Assembly (NCBI RefSeq): GCF_023101085.1
Contig: NZ_CP064703.1
Span: 7,688,001 to 7,752,000 of the forward strand
DNA from: Bradyrhizobium sp. 170
GTDB taxonomy: Bacteria; Pseudomonadota; Alphaproteobacteria; Rhizobiales; Xanthobacteraceae
DNA: 64,000 nt
Direction of reading: 5' to 3'
Positions 41,929-49,552 of this stretch are shown here, one piece after another (the stretch's first letter is position 1; every line of letters begins with the position of its first letter). The translations under genes and the position numbers were made by a program. A model generated the notes under the pieces. The model was not told where the DNA came from. It did not search any database and saw only the letters and a list, made by a program, of their open reading frames with translations.

Positions 41929-42714
41929 TTACTCGGCGGCGCGCGCCAGGCGAAACGAGCCGCGGTCGCCTTCGCGGCTGATCAGGAGCAGCACCATCGC
42001 CGAGGCGTCGCCGAGCAGCGCGCGATGGGCCGCGATGGTGCGGGTGAGATGGTTGTAGATCACGACCGCCGGGATCGCCGCCACGAGACCTAGCGCGGTC
42101 GCCAGCAACGCCTCGGCGATGCCGGGAGCAACGACGGCGAGATTGGTGGTGTGGGCTTCGGAAATGCCGATGAACGAATTCATGATGCCCCAGACCGTCC
42201 CGAACAGGCCGACGAACGGCGCGGTGGCTCCGATGGTCGCGAGCACGCCAGTGCCGCGCGCGATCTGCCGCGACATCGCGGCCTCGACCCGTTCCAGCCG
42301 CAGCGCCACCCGCTCCTTGAGGCCGTCGTCGAAATGGCCGCCGGACAGAGAGGCCTCGCGCGCGGCGGACTGGATGATCTGCGCCACGGCATCGCTGCCG
42401 CCGCGGGTTTCCTGCTCCGCCTTGGCCAGCACCGTATCGGTTTCCAAGAGGCTCAGGCGCCGCCTGGCGGTCGCCGTCTTGCGGCGGACTTCAATGGTCT
42501 TGGCAAGCCAGATCGTCCACGTCACCAGCGAGGCAAAGGCGAGCCCGACCATGACCGCCTGCACCACGATGTCCGCATTCACGAACATGTTCCAGGGCGA
42601 CAGGTTGCGCGGCAGCAGCGCAACGTCGGTGGCGGCCAGCGCCGCACTCGGGAAGGCGGCCACGCCGGCCGCGCCACACCAACGGATCATAACGTCAAGC
42701 ACTGTTCGCTGCAT
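41929..42714 (-). CDS. exbB: ExbB proton-channel protein
   Basis: MotA/TolQ/ExbB family protein of 261 residues. ATG 42714 with GGGAG 7 bases upstream was chosen over an open frame reaching further. It begins with a cleavable-looking segment (RWCGAAGVAAFPSAALAATD), unusual for short ExbB but common in the longer rhizobial form, then three spans: VQAVMVGLAFASLVTWTIWL, LATIGATAPFVGLFGTVWGI and LLATALGLVAAIPAVVIYNH. The GTVWGIMNSFIGI block is the family signature. Forms the proton channel with ExbD. Confidence 0.96.
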   Translation of the reverse strand: MQRTVLDVMIRWCGAAGVAAFPSAALAATDVALLPRNLSPWNMFVNADIVVQAVMVGLAFASLVTWTIWLAKTIEVRRKTATARRRLSLLETDTVLAKAEQETRGGSDAVAQIIQSAAREASLSGGHFDDGLKERVALRLERVEAAMSRQIARGTGVLATIGATAPFVGLFGTVWGIMNSFIGISEAHTTNLAVVAPGIAEALLATALGLVAAIPAVVIYNHLTRTIAAHRALLGDASAMVLLLISREGDRGSFRLARAAE

Positions 42715-42745
42715 GATCGTCTCCCGGGCTGACAATACGGATCGG

Positions 42746-43261
42746 CTACGCCGCGCGGGCGGGCGCGATCCTCTCGCTAAGCGCGTGAAAGCGCTGCAAC
42801 TGGTCGCCGCGCAGCGCGCGCGTCTCGTCGCGGCCGACGAACACCTTGAACATGATGCCGCCGTCGACATTGATGAAGGCGATGAAGGCCGACGACTTGC
42901 CCATGAAGGGACGTTCGACGAAAGCGATAGCCGCGCAGCGCTCGTGGCGGAGATGGCCGTGCAATCCCTTCGGCTGCATCAGGTTGAAATAGCCACGCCC
43001 GACCTCGCCCGCCGGGATCGAGCCCGTGAACTCGAAGATCGCATCGTCGGTATGGACGATCAGCGTCACCTCGCCCCATTGCGCGACATCGTTCATGGCA
43101 GCGCCAAATTCGCCGCCGGCGCCGATGCGCACCATCGATTCAGGCAACGCCTCCAGGACGGCGCGCGGGCTCACTTTCCGCTCCCGCGCCACGTCCTCGA
43201 TCACCGCGCCTGGATTGTCAGCCATATGGGCCTTGAGGCCGGCAAGGTCCGCGCTCAACAT
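42746..43261 (-). CDS. hutX: Cytoplasmic heme carrier HutX (ChuX/HutX family)
   Basis: Cytosolic heme-binding protein of 171 residues that takes heme from the importer and passes it to a degrading enzyme. Blocks: PGAVIEDVARERKVSPRAVL, VAQWGEVTLIVHTDDAIFEF, GYFNLMQPKGLHGHLRHERC and FVERPFMGKSSAFIAFINVD, then MFKVFVGRDETRAL. The FVERPFMGK and histidine-containing HGHLRH segments are the family's heme-contact regions. GGGGAGGG precedes the ATG. It lies 13 bp after the heme oxygenase gene in the operon. Confidence 0.93.
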   Translation of the reverse strand: MLSADLAGLKAHMADNPGAVIEDVARERKVSPRAVLEALPESMVRIGAGGEFGAAMNDVAQWGEVTLIVHTDDAIFEFTGSIPAGEVGRGYFNLMQPKGLHGHLRHERCAAIAFVERPFMGKSSAFIAFINVDGGIMFKVFVGRDETRALRGDQLQRFHALSERIAPARAA

Positions 43262-43274
43262 CGCACCCTCCCCG

Positions 43275-43610
43275 TCAAGCGGCGGCGCTGGATTTGCGCT
43301 CGCTCAGGATCACGTCGAATCCTTCGAACTTGGGATGGCCGAGATAGAGGCTTTCGCCGGTCTTGTTGTCGGCGCGGGCGTGCGCCCGGCGGAACTCGTC
43401 TGATTTGGTCCAGGCTTCGAAGGCGGCCTTGTCGGCCCAGACCGTATGCGAGGAATACAGCGTGTGATCCTCGGCGACGGGTCCCTTGAGCAGATGAAAC
43501 TCGACGAAGCCGGCCATGCTGCTGAGATAGGACTCGCGCGTGCGCCAGACGGTCTCGAAGGCCGCTTCAGAGCCAATCTTCACCTGGAACCGGTTCATTG
43601 CGATAAACAT
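43275..43610 (-). CDS. hmuQ: IsdG-type heme-degrading monooxygenase
   Basis: Small dimeric ferredoxin-fold enzyme of 111 residues that opens the heme ring and frees iron. Start at ATG 43610 (MFIAMNRFQVKIGSEAAFET) with GGAG 7 bases upstream; a longer frame is unsupported. The catalytic triad known from IsdG/IsdI (Asn, Trp, His) is at Asn6, Trp67 and His77, almost the same numbering as in IsdG. Bradyrhizobium japonicum has two such enzymes, HmuQ and HmuD; operon position next to hmuR favours HmuQ, by memory. Second gene of the hmuR operon. Confidence 0.9.
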   Translation of the reverse strand: MFIAMNRFQVKIGSEAAFETVWRTRESYLSSMAGFVEFHLLKGPVAEDHTLYSSHTVWADKAAFEAWTKSDEFRRAHARADNKTGESLYLGHPKFEGFDVILSERKSSAAA

Positions 43611-43745
43611 TTGAAATCTCCTTGCTGGGTTGCTGGGGTGCGCCTGGCGTACCGTTTGAGTTGGTTGGAAACATGGATGCACCGAAGCCGCGCTGGAGCA
43701 TCAGCGCGGCCCGGTGCAACTTGATAGGTTTGTCAGTTCGTCGAG

Positions 43746-46112
43746 CTACGCTCCGCCAAAATGGATCTTCAAGCCGGCCTTGTAGACCCTGCCCGGTCCG
43801 GGGCTCGACCACAACACGTCGTTCTGCGTGGTGCCGTCGGTGGAACTGCCGGGGATCGCATAGGGCCGGTAGTACTGGTTCAACAGATTGTCGATCGACG
43901 CCGAGAAAACGATGTCCTTGGTCGCGTTCCAGGTCAGGTACAGATTGACCAGTTCATACCCGGTCGCGGGCAGATAGCCGGCGGGCACGTCGTTGTTGGC
44001 GCCGAACGAGGACCACTGCGCGGCCAAGATCAGCCTGCGGTCGAGCAGCCGCACGCCGCCGGTCGTGGTGATCTTGCGCGGCGTGATGGTCGCGAGCCCG
44101 ATATTGGTCGCGACGTTCTTGCCGCGCATCAAGTGGCCGGCGACACCGACATACCACAGGCCCGCATCATACAGCGTCTCCACCTCGATGCCTTCGATCC
44201 GGGCCTGCGTGATGTTCTGGTACTGGTAGAACTGGCTGAAAAGTCCGGGGGCAGGGAAGAGGATGGGCGGCCGCGGCGTCGATCCAACGAGATCGATGTA
44301 ATCAGAGACATCGTTGCGGAACACGTTGATCTTGCCACGGAAGCTGTCACCGGCGTTGAAGATGTTGTCATACTTCAGGTTGATGCCGACTTCCTTGTTC
44401 TTGCCGACCTCCGGCCGCAGGTTCGGATTTGGCAGGAAGCAGAACAATCCGACCGTGCCACCCGGGCAGGGAAAGAACGGAGGGCCGCCGCCGGTCGAGT
44501 GTTCGCCGGCAATCAGCGTTTCCGTGATCGAGGGCGCACGATAGCCTTCGGCATAGCTGACATAGGGCGTAAAGCCCGCCACCGGCGTCACACCGATGGT
44601 GATCTTCGGCGAGAAGCGGTCGCCGCCGCCACCGGTCGCCACCGTCGGCGAATGAAGGTCGTAGCGGTCGTAGCGGATCGCGCTGACGGCCTCGAACCAG
44701 GTCGAATAATTCTGCTTCAACTGCGCGAATCCGCCGGAAACGGTGCGCAGGCCGCCGGGTGTGGTGATGTTGGAATTGCCGCGGCTGTCGGAGGTTCTCA
44801 CGTCATCCTGAAACGCATCGACCCCGAGCGTGACCGCGTTGCGCCAGTCGCCGACGTTGAACCGCGTCGTGTTGTAGACGTCGATCCCGAGCGTATCGAG
44901 CACGTAGCCGCGCTTGTCGCCCACGCAGCCGGAAACGTTGTTGCCGAAGCCGCCGCCGCAATAAGTCGAGGGCGTCGTGCTGATGTGGGCGGTCTTGGTT
45001 TGGTCGTTGTCGGTGCGGTTACCGTAGAGCGACATATTCCAGTCCCAGAGATTGTCATCCGGCTTGCTGTATTTCCAGGTGACCGTCCCCGTGTAGTTCT
45101 TGGCATCGGACGCGTCGACCGACGATCCCTGGTTCAGCGCGCGCAGTGCGGCGGTCGTCGTGGGACCGCGATTGAGCTGGCCGATGCTGTACTGGTAATC
45201 CTGGAATATGGCGCCGAACTTGATCTCATGGCCATCGGCAGGACGAACGGTGACCTTCATCAGGCCGGCCGCGATCTGGTTACCGGTGTTGCCGATCTCG
45301 GTGCCGTTGCCGTCCTTGTAATTGCCTTGCGTGCGGTACACCGCGCCGCCGAACACATCGACATTGGGATCAGCGCGCACGCCGCCAAAGATCGAGCCGA
45401 GGCCGCGAGCGCTGTTGGTGCCGCCGGCGCCGGTCATGTCGACGCCCCAGCGCTCACCGGGGCGCACGACATCGTTGATGTCCTTGGTGCGGAACGACAC
45501 CACGCCGCCGATCGCGCCGGAGCCGTAGACGTTCGCGGTCGGGCCGCGCACCACGTCGACGCTGCCGACCAGTTCGGGATCGAGGAAGAACGAGCCGTTG
45601 GCGTTGTGGCCGGTGCGCTGGTAGTTCTGGCGCGCACCGTCGACGACGACCGCGACACGGCCGAAATCCTGCAGGCCGCGGATGTTGATGACGGTCGAGG
45701 GATCGTCACCGCGCTCCTGGACCGACACGCCAGGTATTTGGTAGAGGATGCCGGACAGCCGGTTCGGCTGCAGGCCCTGGATCTGTTCGAGCGTCACCAC
45801 GCTGACGGGAGCGAGCGCGTCGATGGCGCGCTCCTCGGTCTTCGAGGCCGCCACCGTGATCGTATCGAGCGATTGCACCGGCGCGGCCCCAATCTGCGCC
45901 CGCGCGTTCATGACCGGCGCTGCCGCCTGCGTATCCTGCTGCGGCTTGGCCTGGCTGCGCTTGGCCTGCTTCTGTTTCTTCTGCTCGGGAGAGCGCGTGA
46001 CGGCCTCCGCTTCGAGCGCCTGCGTGAACGCTGCGCTTGACGACATCAATGCGAACGAAAATGCCGACGCGCCCAAAACCAAGGCGCGCGAATGCCTGAC
46101 CCCGAAAGCCAT
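43746..46112 (-). CDS. hmuR: TonB-dependent heme/hemoglobin receptor HmuR
   Basis: Outer-membrane receptor of 788 residues. Signal peptide about 1-33 (ALVLGASAFSFALMSSSAAF), a charged linker, a TonB box near DTITVAASKTEER, then the plug domain (LSGILYQIPGVSVQERGDDP, STVINIRGLQDFGRVAVVVD) and a 22-strand barrel. Heme-receptor marks are visible: YRAPSITETLIAGEHS, a variant of FRAP with a histidine nearby, and FLPNPNLRPEVGKNKEVGIN with NPNL. Ends with a barrel-closing AGLKIHFGGA. First gene of the minus-strand operon; its start faces hmuP across the 46273 operator candidate. Confidence 0.96.
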   Translation of the reverse strand: MAFGVRHSRALVLGASAFSFALMSSSAAFTQALEAEAVTRSPEQKKQKQAKRSQAKPQQDTQAAAPVMNARAQIGAAPVQSLDTITVAASKTEERAIDALAPVSVVTLEQIQGLQPNRLSGILYQIPGVSVQERGDDPSTVINIRGLQDFGRVAVVVDGARQNYQRTGHNANGSFFLDPELVGSVDVVRGPTANVYGSGAIGGVVSFRTKDINDVVRPGERWGVDMTGAGGTNSARGLGSIFGGVRADPNVDVFGGAVYRTQGNYKDGNGTEIGNTGNQIAAGLMKVTVRPADGHEIKFGAIFQDYQYSIGQLNRGPTTTAALRALNQGSSVDASDAKNYTGTVTWKYSKPDDNLWDWNMSLYGNRTDNDQTKTAHISTTPSTYCGGGFGNNVSGCVGDKRGYVLDTLGIDVYNTTRFNVGDWRNAVTLGVDAFQDDVRTSDSRGNSNITTPGGLRTVSGGFAQLKQNYSTWFEAVSAIRYDRYDLHSPTVATGGGGDRFSPKITIGVTPVAGFTPYVSYAEGYRAPSITETLIAGEHSTGGGPPFFPCPGGTVGLFCFLPNPNLRPEVGKNKEVGINLKYDNIFNAGDSFRGKINVFRNDVSDYIDLVGSTPRPPILFPAPGLFSQFYQYQNITQARIEGIEVETLYDAGLWYVGVAGHLMRGKNVATNIGLATITPRKITTTGGVRLLDRRLILAAQWSSFGANNDVPAGYLPATGYELVNLYLTWNATKDIVFSASIDNLLNQYYRPYAIPGSSTDGTTQNDVLWSSPGPGRVYKAGLKIHFGGA

Positions 46113-46272
46113 ACTGCCCCAACCTGTTATTTGTCTCTTGGGTTTGGCTGGCGGGCGCCGCGGTGATGAGCGGCTGCTTGCTGGCTAAAAATCTTCGCGA
46201 CCGGACCCCCCGGCTCGTATCGCGTCTGACTTGGTTACGCCGCGTTGCGGAACCGGTCAATAATGCCAGGGC

Positions 46273-46297
46273 GCACTTTATATCGATTGTAAAGTGC
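46273..46297. promoter_or_regulatory. Candidate iron operator (ICE-like) between hmuR and hmuP
   Basis: Inverted repeat GCACTTTA-N9-TAAAGTGC. Its inner 17 bp TTTATATCGATTGTAAA resemble the iron control element bound by Irr in Bradyrhizobium (about TTTAGAA-N3-TTCTAAA from memory), with three differences. It is the only strong palindrome in the 255-bp divergent promoter, about 160 bp from hmuR and 71 bp from hmuP. Confidence 0.55.
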
Positions 46298-46367
46298 AGC
46301 AGTTGGATTGCGCGTCGATCAAATTATACAAGCAGTTGGTCGGGACATCGGGGACACAACAGCAATT

Positions 46368-46574
46368 ATGGCGGCACCTTCAGGAAACAACGTCGGAGGC
46401 GCCGGAAAGCATACCGAAAATCCGTCGTCTGCGACGCGCCTTCTCACCATGAACGGCAGCCGGATCGACAGCCGCGAGCTGTTCGCGACCGAGCGCGAAA
46501 TCATCATCGCGCATGGCGAGGACAACTATCGCTTGCGGCTGACGTCGCAGAACAAGCTGATCCTGACCAAATGA
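46368..46574 (+). CDS. hmuP: HmuP/HemP-family protein
   Basis: Small protein of 68 residues, ATG 46368, with a weak GGGGA site about 14 bases upstream. The last 40 residues carry the HemP signature: NGSRIDSRELFATEREIIIA, HGEDNYRLRLTSQNKLILTK. In Bradyrhizobium japonicum the member of this family, HmuP, is a co-activator that works with Irr to switch on hmuR in low iron (established). Its place between the divergent promoter and hmuT fits that role. A start 20 codons upstream (46308) would run through the operator region and is unlikely. Confidence 0.88.
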   Translation: MAAPSGNNVGGAGKHTENPSSATRLLTMNGSRIDSRELFATEREIIIAHGEDNYRLRLTSQNKLILTK

Positions 46575-46593
46575 CCGACCAGGTGAACCGGCA

Positions 46594-47547
46594 ATGACAT
46601 TTTGTCGCACGCTCGCATTGTCGGCCGCCGCGGGCGGTTTCCTGCTCGGCGGCACAGCGCTCGCCGCGGGCATTACCGTGCATGACGCCCGTAACCGCGA
46701 CGTCACGATCTCAGATGCCGGGCGGATCGTCTCGATCGGCGGCGCGATTACGGAAATCCTCTACGCGCTGGGCTTCGAGGACCGCCTCGCCGGCGTCGAC
46801 TCGACCAGCCTCTATCCTGCCGCGGCGCTGCGCGACAAACCGAATGTCGGCTACATGCGCCAGCTTTCGGCCGAGGGCGTGCTCGGGCTCAACCCCTCGC
46901 TGGTGCTGGCGGCGCAAGGGTCCGGCCCGAAGGAAACCATGGATGTGCTGGAGGCCGCCAAGGTGCCGCTGGTGCTGGTGCCGGAAACATTTTCGGAAGC
47001 AGGCCTGATCGAGAAGATCAGGCTGGTCGGCCACGCCATGGGCGCGGACAAGCGCGCCGAATGCCTGACCGCGGCGGTAACGGATGATCTGACGCAACTG
47101 CGCGAGCTGCGCGCCAAGGTGACGAGGCCGGTGCGCGTGATGTTCGTGATGTCGCTCTTGAACGGACGGGCGATGGCGGCCGGAAAAAATACCGCGGCGA
47201 ACGAGATCATCGCGCTTGCCGGCGGCGTCAACGCGATCGACGGCTATGATGGCTACAAGATCATCAACGACGAGGCGATCGTCGCGGCAAAGCCCGACGT
47301 GGTGCTCTCGATCCAGCGCGGCAAGGATTCGGTGGACGCGGAGACGGTGTATCTTCATCCGGCCTTCGCGCTGACCCCTGTCGCGGCCAACAAGACCTTC
47401 ATCTCGATGGAGGGCCTCTATCTGCTCGGCTTCGGGCCGCGCACGGCCGCCGCTGCCCGCGACCTCTCGATCCAGCTCTATCCGGCGCTGGCGCCGCAGG
47501 CGGAGAAGTTCAAGCCTGCGGCAGTCACCGCAAACTGCCGGCTGTGA
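46594..47547 (+). CDS. hmuT: Periplasmic heme-binding protein HmuT
   Basis: Substrate-binding protein of the heme ABC importer, 317 residues. Sec signal (LSAAAGGFLLGGTALAAG), then the class III (BtuF/HmuT-like) two-lobe fold: RIVSIGGAITEILYALGFED, KPNVGYMRQLSAEGVLGLNP, SLVLAAQGSGPKETMDVLEA, with GLYLLGFGPRTAAAARDLSI near the end. The Tyr in LNPSLV...GYMRQ region is a likely heme ligand, as in other HmuT proteins. Starts 20 bp after hmuP; its stop overlaps the GTG start of hmuU. Confidence 0.95.
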   Translation: MTFCRTLALSAAAGGFLLGGTALAAGITVHDARNRDVTISDAGRIVSIGGAITEILYALGFEDRLAGVDSTSLYPAAALRDKPNVGYMRQLSAEGVLGLNPSLVLAAQGSGPKETMDVLEAAKVPLVLVPETFSEAGLIEKIRLVGHAMGADKRAECLTAAVTDDLTQLRELRAKVTRPVRVMFVMSLLNGRAMAAGKNTAANEIIALAGGVNAIDGYDGYKIINDEAIVAAKPDVVLSIQRGKDSVDAETVYLHPAFALTPVAANKTFISMEGLYLLGFGPRTAAAARDLSIQLYPALAPQAEKFKPAAVTANCRL

Positions 47548-48641
47548 CCGCTCTGGCCGACAGCACGGAACGTGCGAAGCGCCGCAGCGGATATGCATTG
47601 CGCCCGCCGGCTTCGCTGACCCTCATCTGCCTCCTCGCCGCGCTAGCCGGCGCGGCGCTGATCGCGCTCACGATGGGCGCCGCCGGCATTCCGCTGGCGC
47701 GGCTGCCGGCCGCGCTCGGCGTGTGGGGCGACGCCGCAGCGGGTCCGACGCTTGCGCGCGACCAGCTCGTGCTGTGGTCGATCAGGATTCCGCGGATCGC
47801 GGCGGCCGCGATGGTAGGCGCCCTGCTCGCCGCATCGGGGGCCATCATGCAGGGGCTGTTTCGCAACCCCCTCGCCGACCCCGCGCTGGTCGGCGTTTCC
47901 TCCGGCGGCGCACTGGCGGCAGCCGCCGCGATCGTGTTCACCGACAGCCAGATCGGCCAAGACTTGCGCTTCATGCAGCATCAATTGCTGCCGATCGCGG
48001 CGTTTGCGGGCTCGCTGGTCACGACGGTGATCCTCTATTCGATCGCGAGCCGCTCCGGGCGGACGTCGATCGCGATCTTCCTGCTGGCCGGCATTGCGAT
48101 TGCCGCCATCGCCAATGCCGGCATCGGGCTTCTGGTGTTCATCGCCGACGACCGCCAGTTGCGCGACATCACGTTCTGGATGCTGGGCTCGCTGAGCGGC
48201 GCGACCTGGCCCAAGCTCGCCACGCTGGCGCCGGTACTGGGGCTCGCTTTGGTCGCCTGCGTCTCGATCGCGCGCGGCCTCGATGTCCTGGTGCTCGGCG
48301 AGGCCGAGGCGTTTCACAGCGGCGTCGACGTCGAGCGCCTGAAGCGGATTTCGATCGTGCTGGTGTCGGCGATGACGGGCGTTGCGGTTTCGGTCTGCGG
48401 CGTGGTCGGCTTTGTCGGCATCGTGGTGCCGCATCTGCTGCGTCTGGTAATCGGGCCGGCGCACCGGCTGCTGCTGCCAGCCTCGATGTTGTTGGGTGCG
48501 GTGCTGATGGTAGGCGCCGATACGTTGGCCCGCACCATCGTGGCGCCCGCGGAAATGCCGATCGGCATCCTGACGGCGGCGATCGGGGCACCGTTCTTCC
48601 TAGGCATGCTGCTGCGCCAGCGCGGGCTGGTTTCGCTATGA
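47544..48641 (+). CDS. hmuU: Heme ABC transporter permease HmuU
   Basis: FecCD-family inner-membrane permease of 365 residues with about ten spans. Starts with GTG 47544 inside the hmuT stop (GTGA). Typical blocks: WSIRIPRIAAAAMVGALLAA, SGAIMQGLFRNPLADPALVG, VSSGGALAAAAAIVF, FWMLGSLSGATWPKLA and GFVGIVVPHLLRLVIGPAHR. The last sequence is the coupling-helix region that contacts HmuV. The stop overlaps the hmuV ATG by 4 bp, so the importer genes are translationally coupled. Confidence 0.96.
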   Translation: MTALADSTERAKRRSGYALRPPASLTLICLLAALAGAALIALTMGAAGIPLARLPAALGVWGDAAAGPTLARDQLVLWSIRIPRIAAAAMVGALLAASGAIMQGLFRNPLADPALVGVSSGGALAAAAAIVFTDSQIGQDLRFMQHQLLPIAAFAGSLVTTVILYSIASRSGRTSIAIFLLAGIAIAAIANAGIGLLVFIADDRQLRDITFWMLGSLSGATWPKLATLAPVLGLALVACVSIARGLDVLVLGEAEAFHSGVDVERLKRISIVLVSAMTGVAVSVCGVVGFVGIVVPHLLRLVIGPAHRLLLPASMLLGAVLMVGADTLARTIVAPAEMPIGILTAAIGAPFFLGMLLRQRGLVSL

Positions 48642-49444
48642 CCGCCATTCTCGAAGCGCAGGCGATCTCGATGGTGGTCAGCGGCGCCACGCTGGTCGAC
48701 GGCATCGATCTGCGCATCAAAGCCGGCGAGATGGTCGCGATCGTCGGCCCCAACGGCGCCGGAAAATCGACGCTGCTGCGAATGCTGTCCGGCGATCTCC
48801 GCCCGACACGCGGGCAGATCAGGCTGAAAGAGCGCGACATCCACCTCTATGCGCCGCGCCTCCTCGCCCATCACCGTGCAATGCTGTCGCAGCACGTCAA
48901 CGTCACCTTCCCGTTCACGGTCGAGGAAATCGTCCATATGGGCGCCGGCGATAGCGGCCGCGCCGCCGCGCAGCGGCTGGTCGATACGGCGCTCGGCGAA
49001 GTCGATCTCGCGCATTTCGCTCACCGGCAATTGCCGACGCTCTCCGGCGGCGAACAGCAACGCGCGCATTTTGCCCGCGTGCTGGTGCAGCTTGCCTGCG
49101 GCGAAGAGCAGCACGGCCCGGGGATTCTGCTGCTGGACGAGCCGACCTCCAGCCTCGACATGCGTCACCAGATCGATCTGGTGGAAACGGCGCGGCGGCG
49201 CGCGCAGAACGGCACGGCCGTCATCGCCGTTCTGCACGATCTCAATCTGGCGATGCGCTTCGCCGACCGGATCGTGCTGCTGCACCGCGGCCGGCTCGCC
49301 GTCGACGGCGGTCGCGCTGACGCAATCACGGCCGAGACCATCCGCCGGATTTTTGAAGTCGACGTCACGATCGACTACACCGATCAGGGCGTGCCGTTCC
49401 TGCTGCCGCAAACCATGCGGCCGGCCGGCGCGCCGACGGCATAA
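48638..49444 (+). CDS. hmuV: Heme ABC transporter ATPase HmuV
   Basis: ATPase of 268 residues that powers heme import. Walker A GPNGAGKST at 37-45, signature LSGGEQQRAHFARVLVQLAC, Walker B GILLLDEPTSSLDMRHQIDL and the switch histidine in IAVLHDLNLAMRFADRIVLL. The AVDGGRADAITAETIRRIFE segment after it is typical of FepC/HmuV-type subunits. ATG 48638 overlaps the hmuU stop; the frame is open far upstream inside hmuU, which I reject. Last gene of the plus-strand operon. Confidence 0.96.
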   Translation: MTAILEAQAISMVVSGATLVDGIDLRIKAGEMVAIVGPNGAGKSTLLRMLSGDLRPTRGQIRLKERDIHLYAPRLLAHHRAMLSQHVNVTFPFTVEEIVHMGAGDSGRAAAQRLVDTALGEVDLAHFAHRQLPTLSGGEQQRAHFARVLVQLACGEEQHGPGILLLDEPTSSLDMRHQIDLVETARRRAQNGTAVIAVLHDLNLAMRFADRIVLLHRGRLAVDGGRADAITAETIRRIFEVDVTIDYTDQGVPFLLPQTMRPAGAPTA

Positions 49445-49476
49445 CGCCGCAAGGCTTATCCAACGGCGTTACAGGT

Positions 49477-49505
49477 TCTTCACAAAACTGTCAGCCAATT
49501 GTAAC
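49477..49505 (+). promoter_or_regulatory. Candidate Pho box upstream of the phytase-like esterase
   Basis: TCTTCAC-AAAA-CTGTCAG-CCAA-TTGTAAC: three 7-mers similar to CTGTCAC spaced by 4 bp, i.e. an 11-bp period, as in PhoB boxes. It ends 47 bp before the ATG of 49553-50905, whose family (phytase-like) fits phosphate control. Confidence 0.45.
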
Positions 49506-49552
49506 GGCCGCTCCGCAAGACACTCCGCATCGTCATTCACAGGAGATCCGCC

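Noticed and set aside
43761..46040. 759-codon plus-strand frame
   Set aside because: Antisense to hmuR, whose protein is clearly recognisable; no ribosome site and no family.
47723..49444. 573-codon frame taken as one protein
   Set aside because: Only its last 268 codons are HmuV; the earlier part is hmuU read in another frame. The ATG at 48638 overlaps the hmuU stop as expected for coupled genes.
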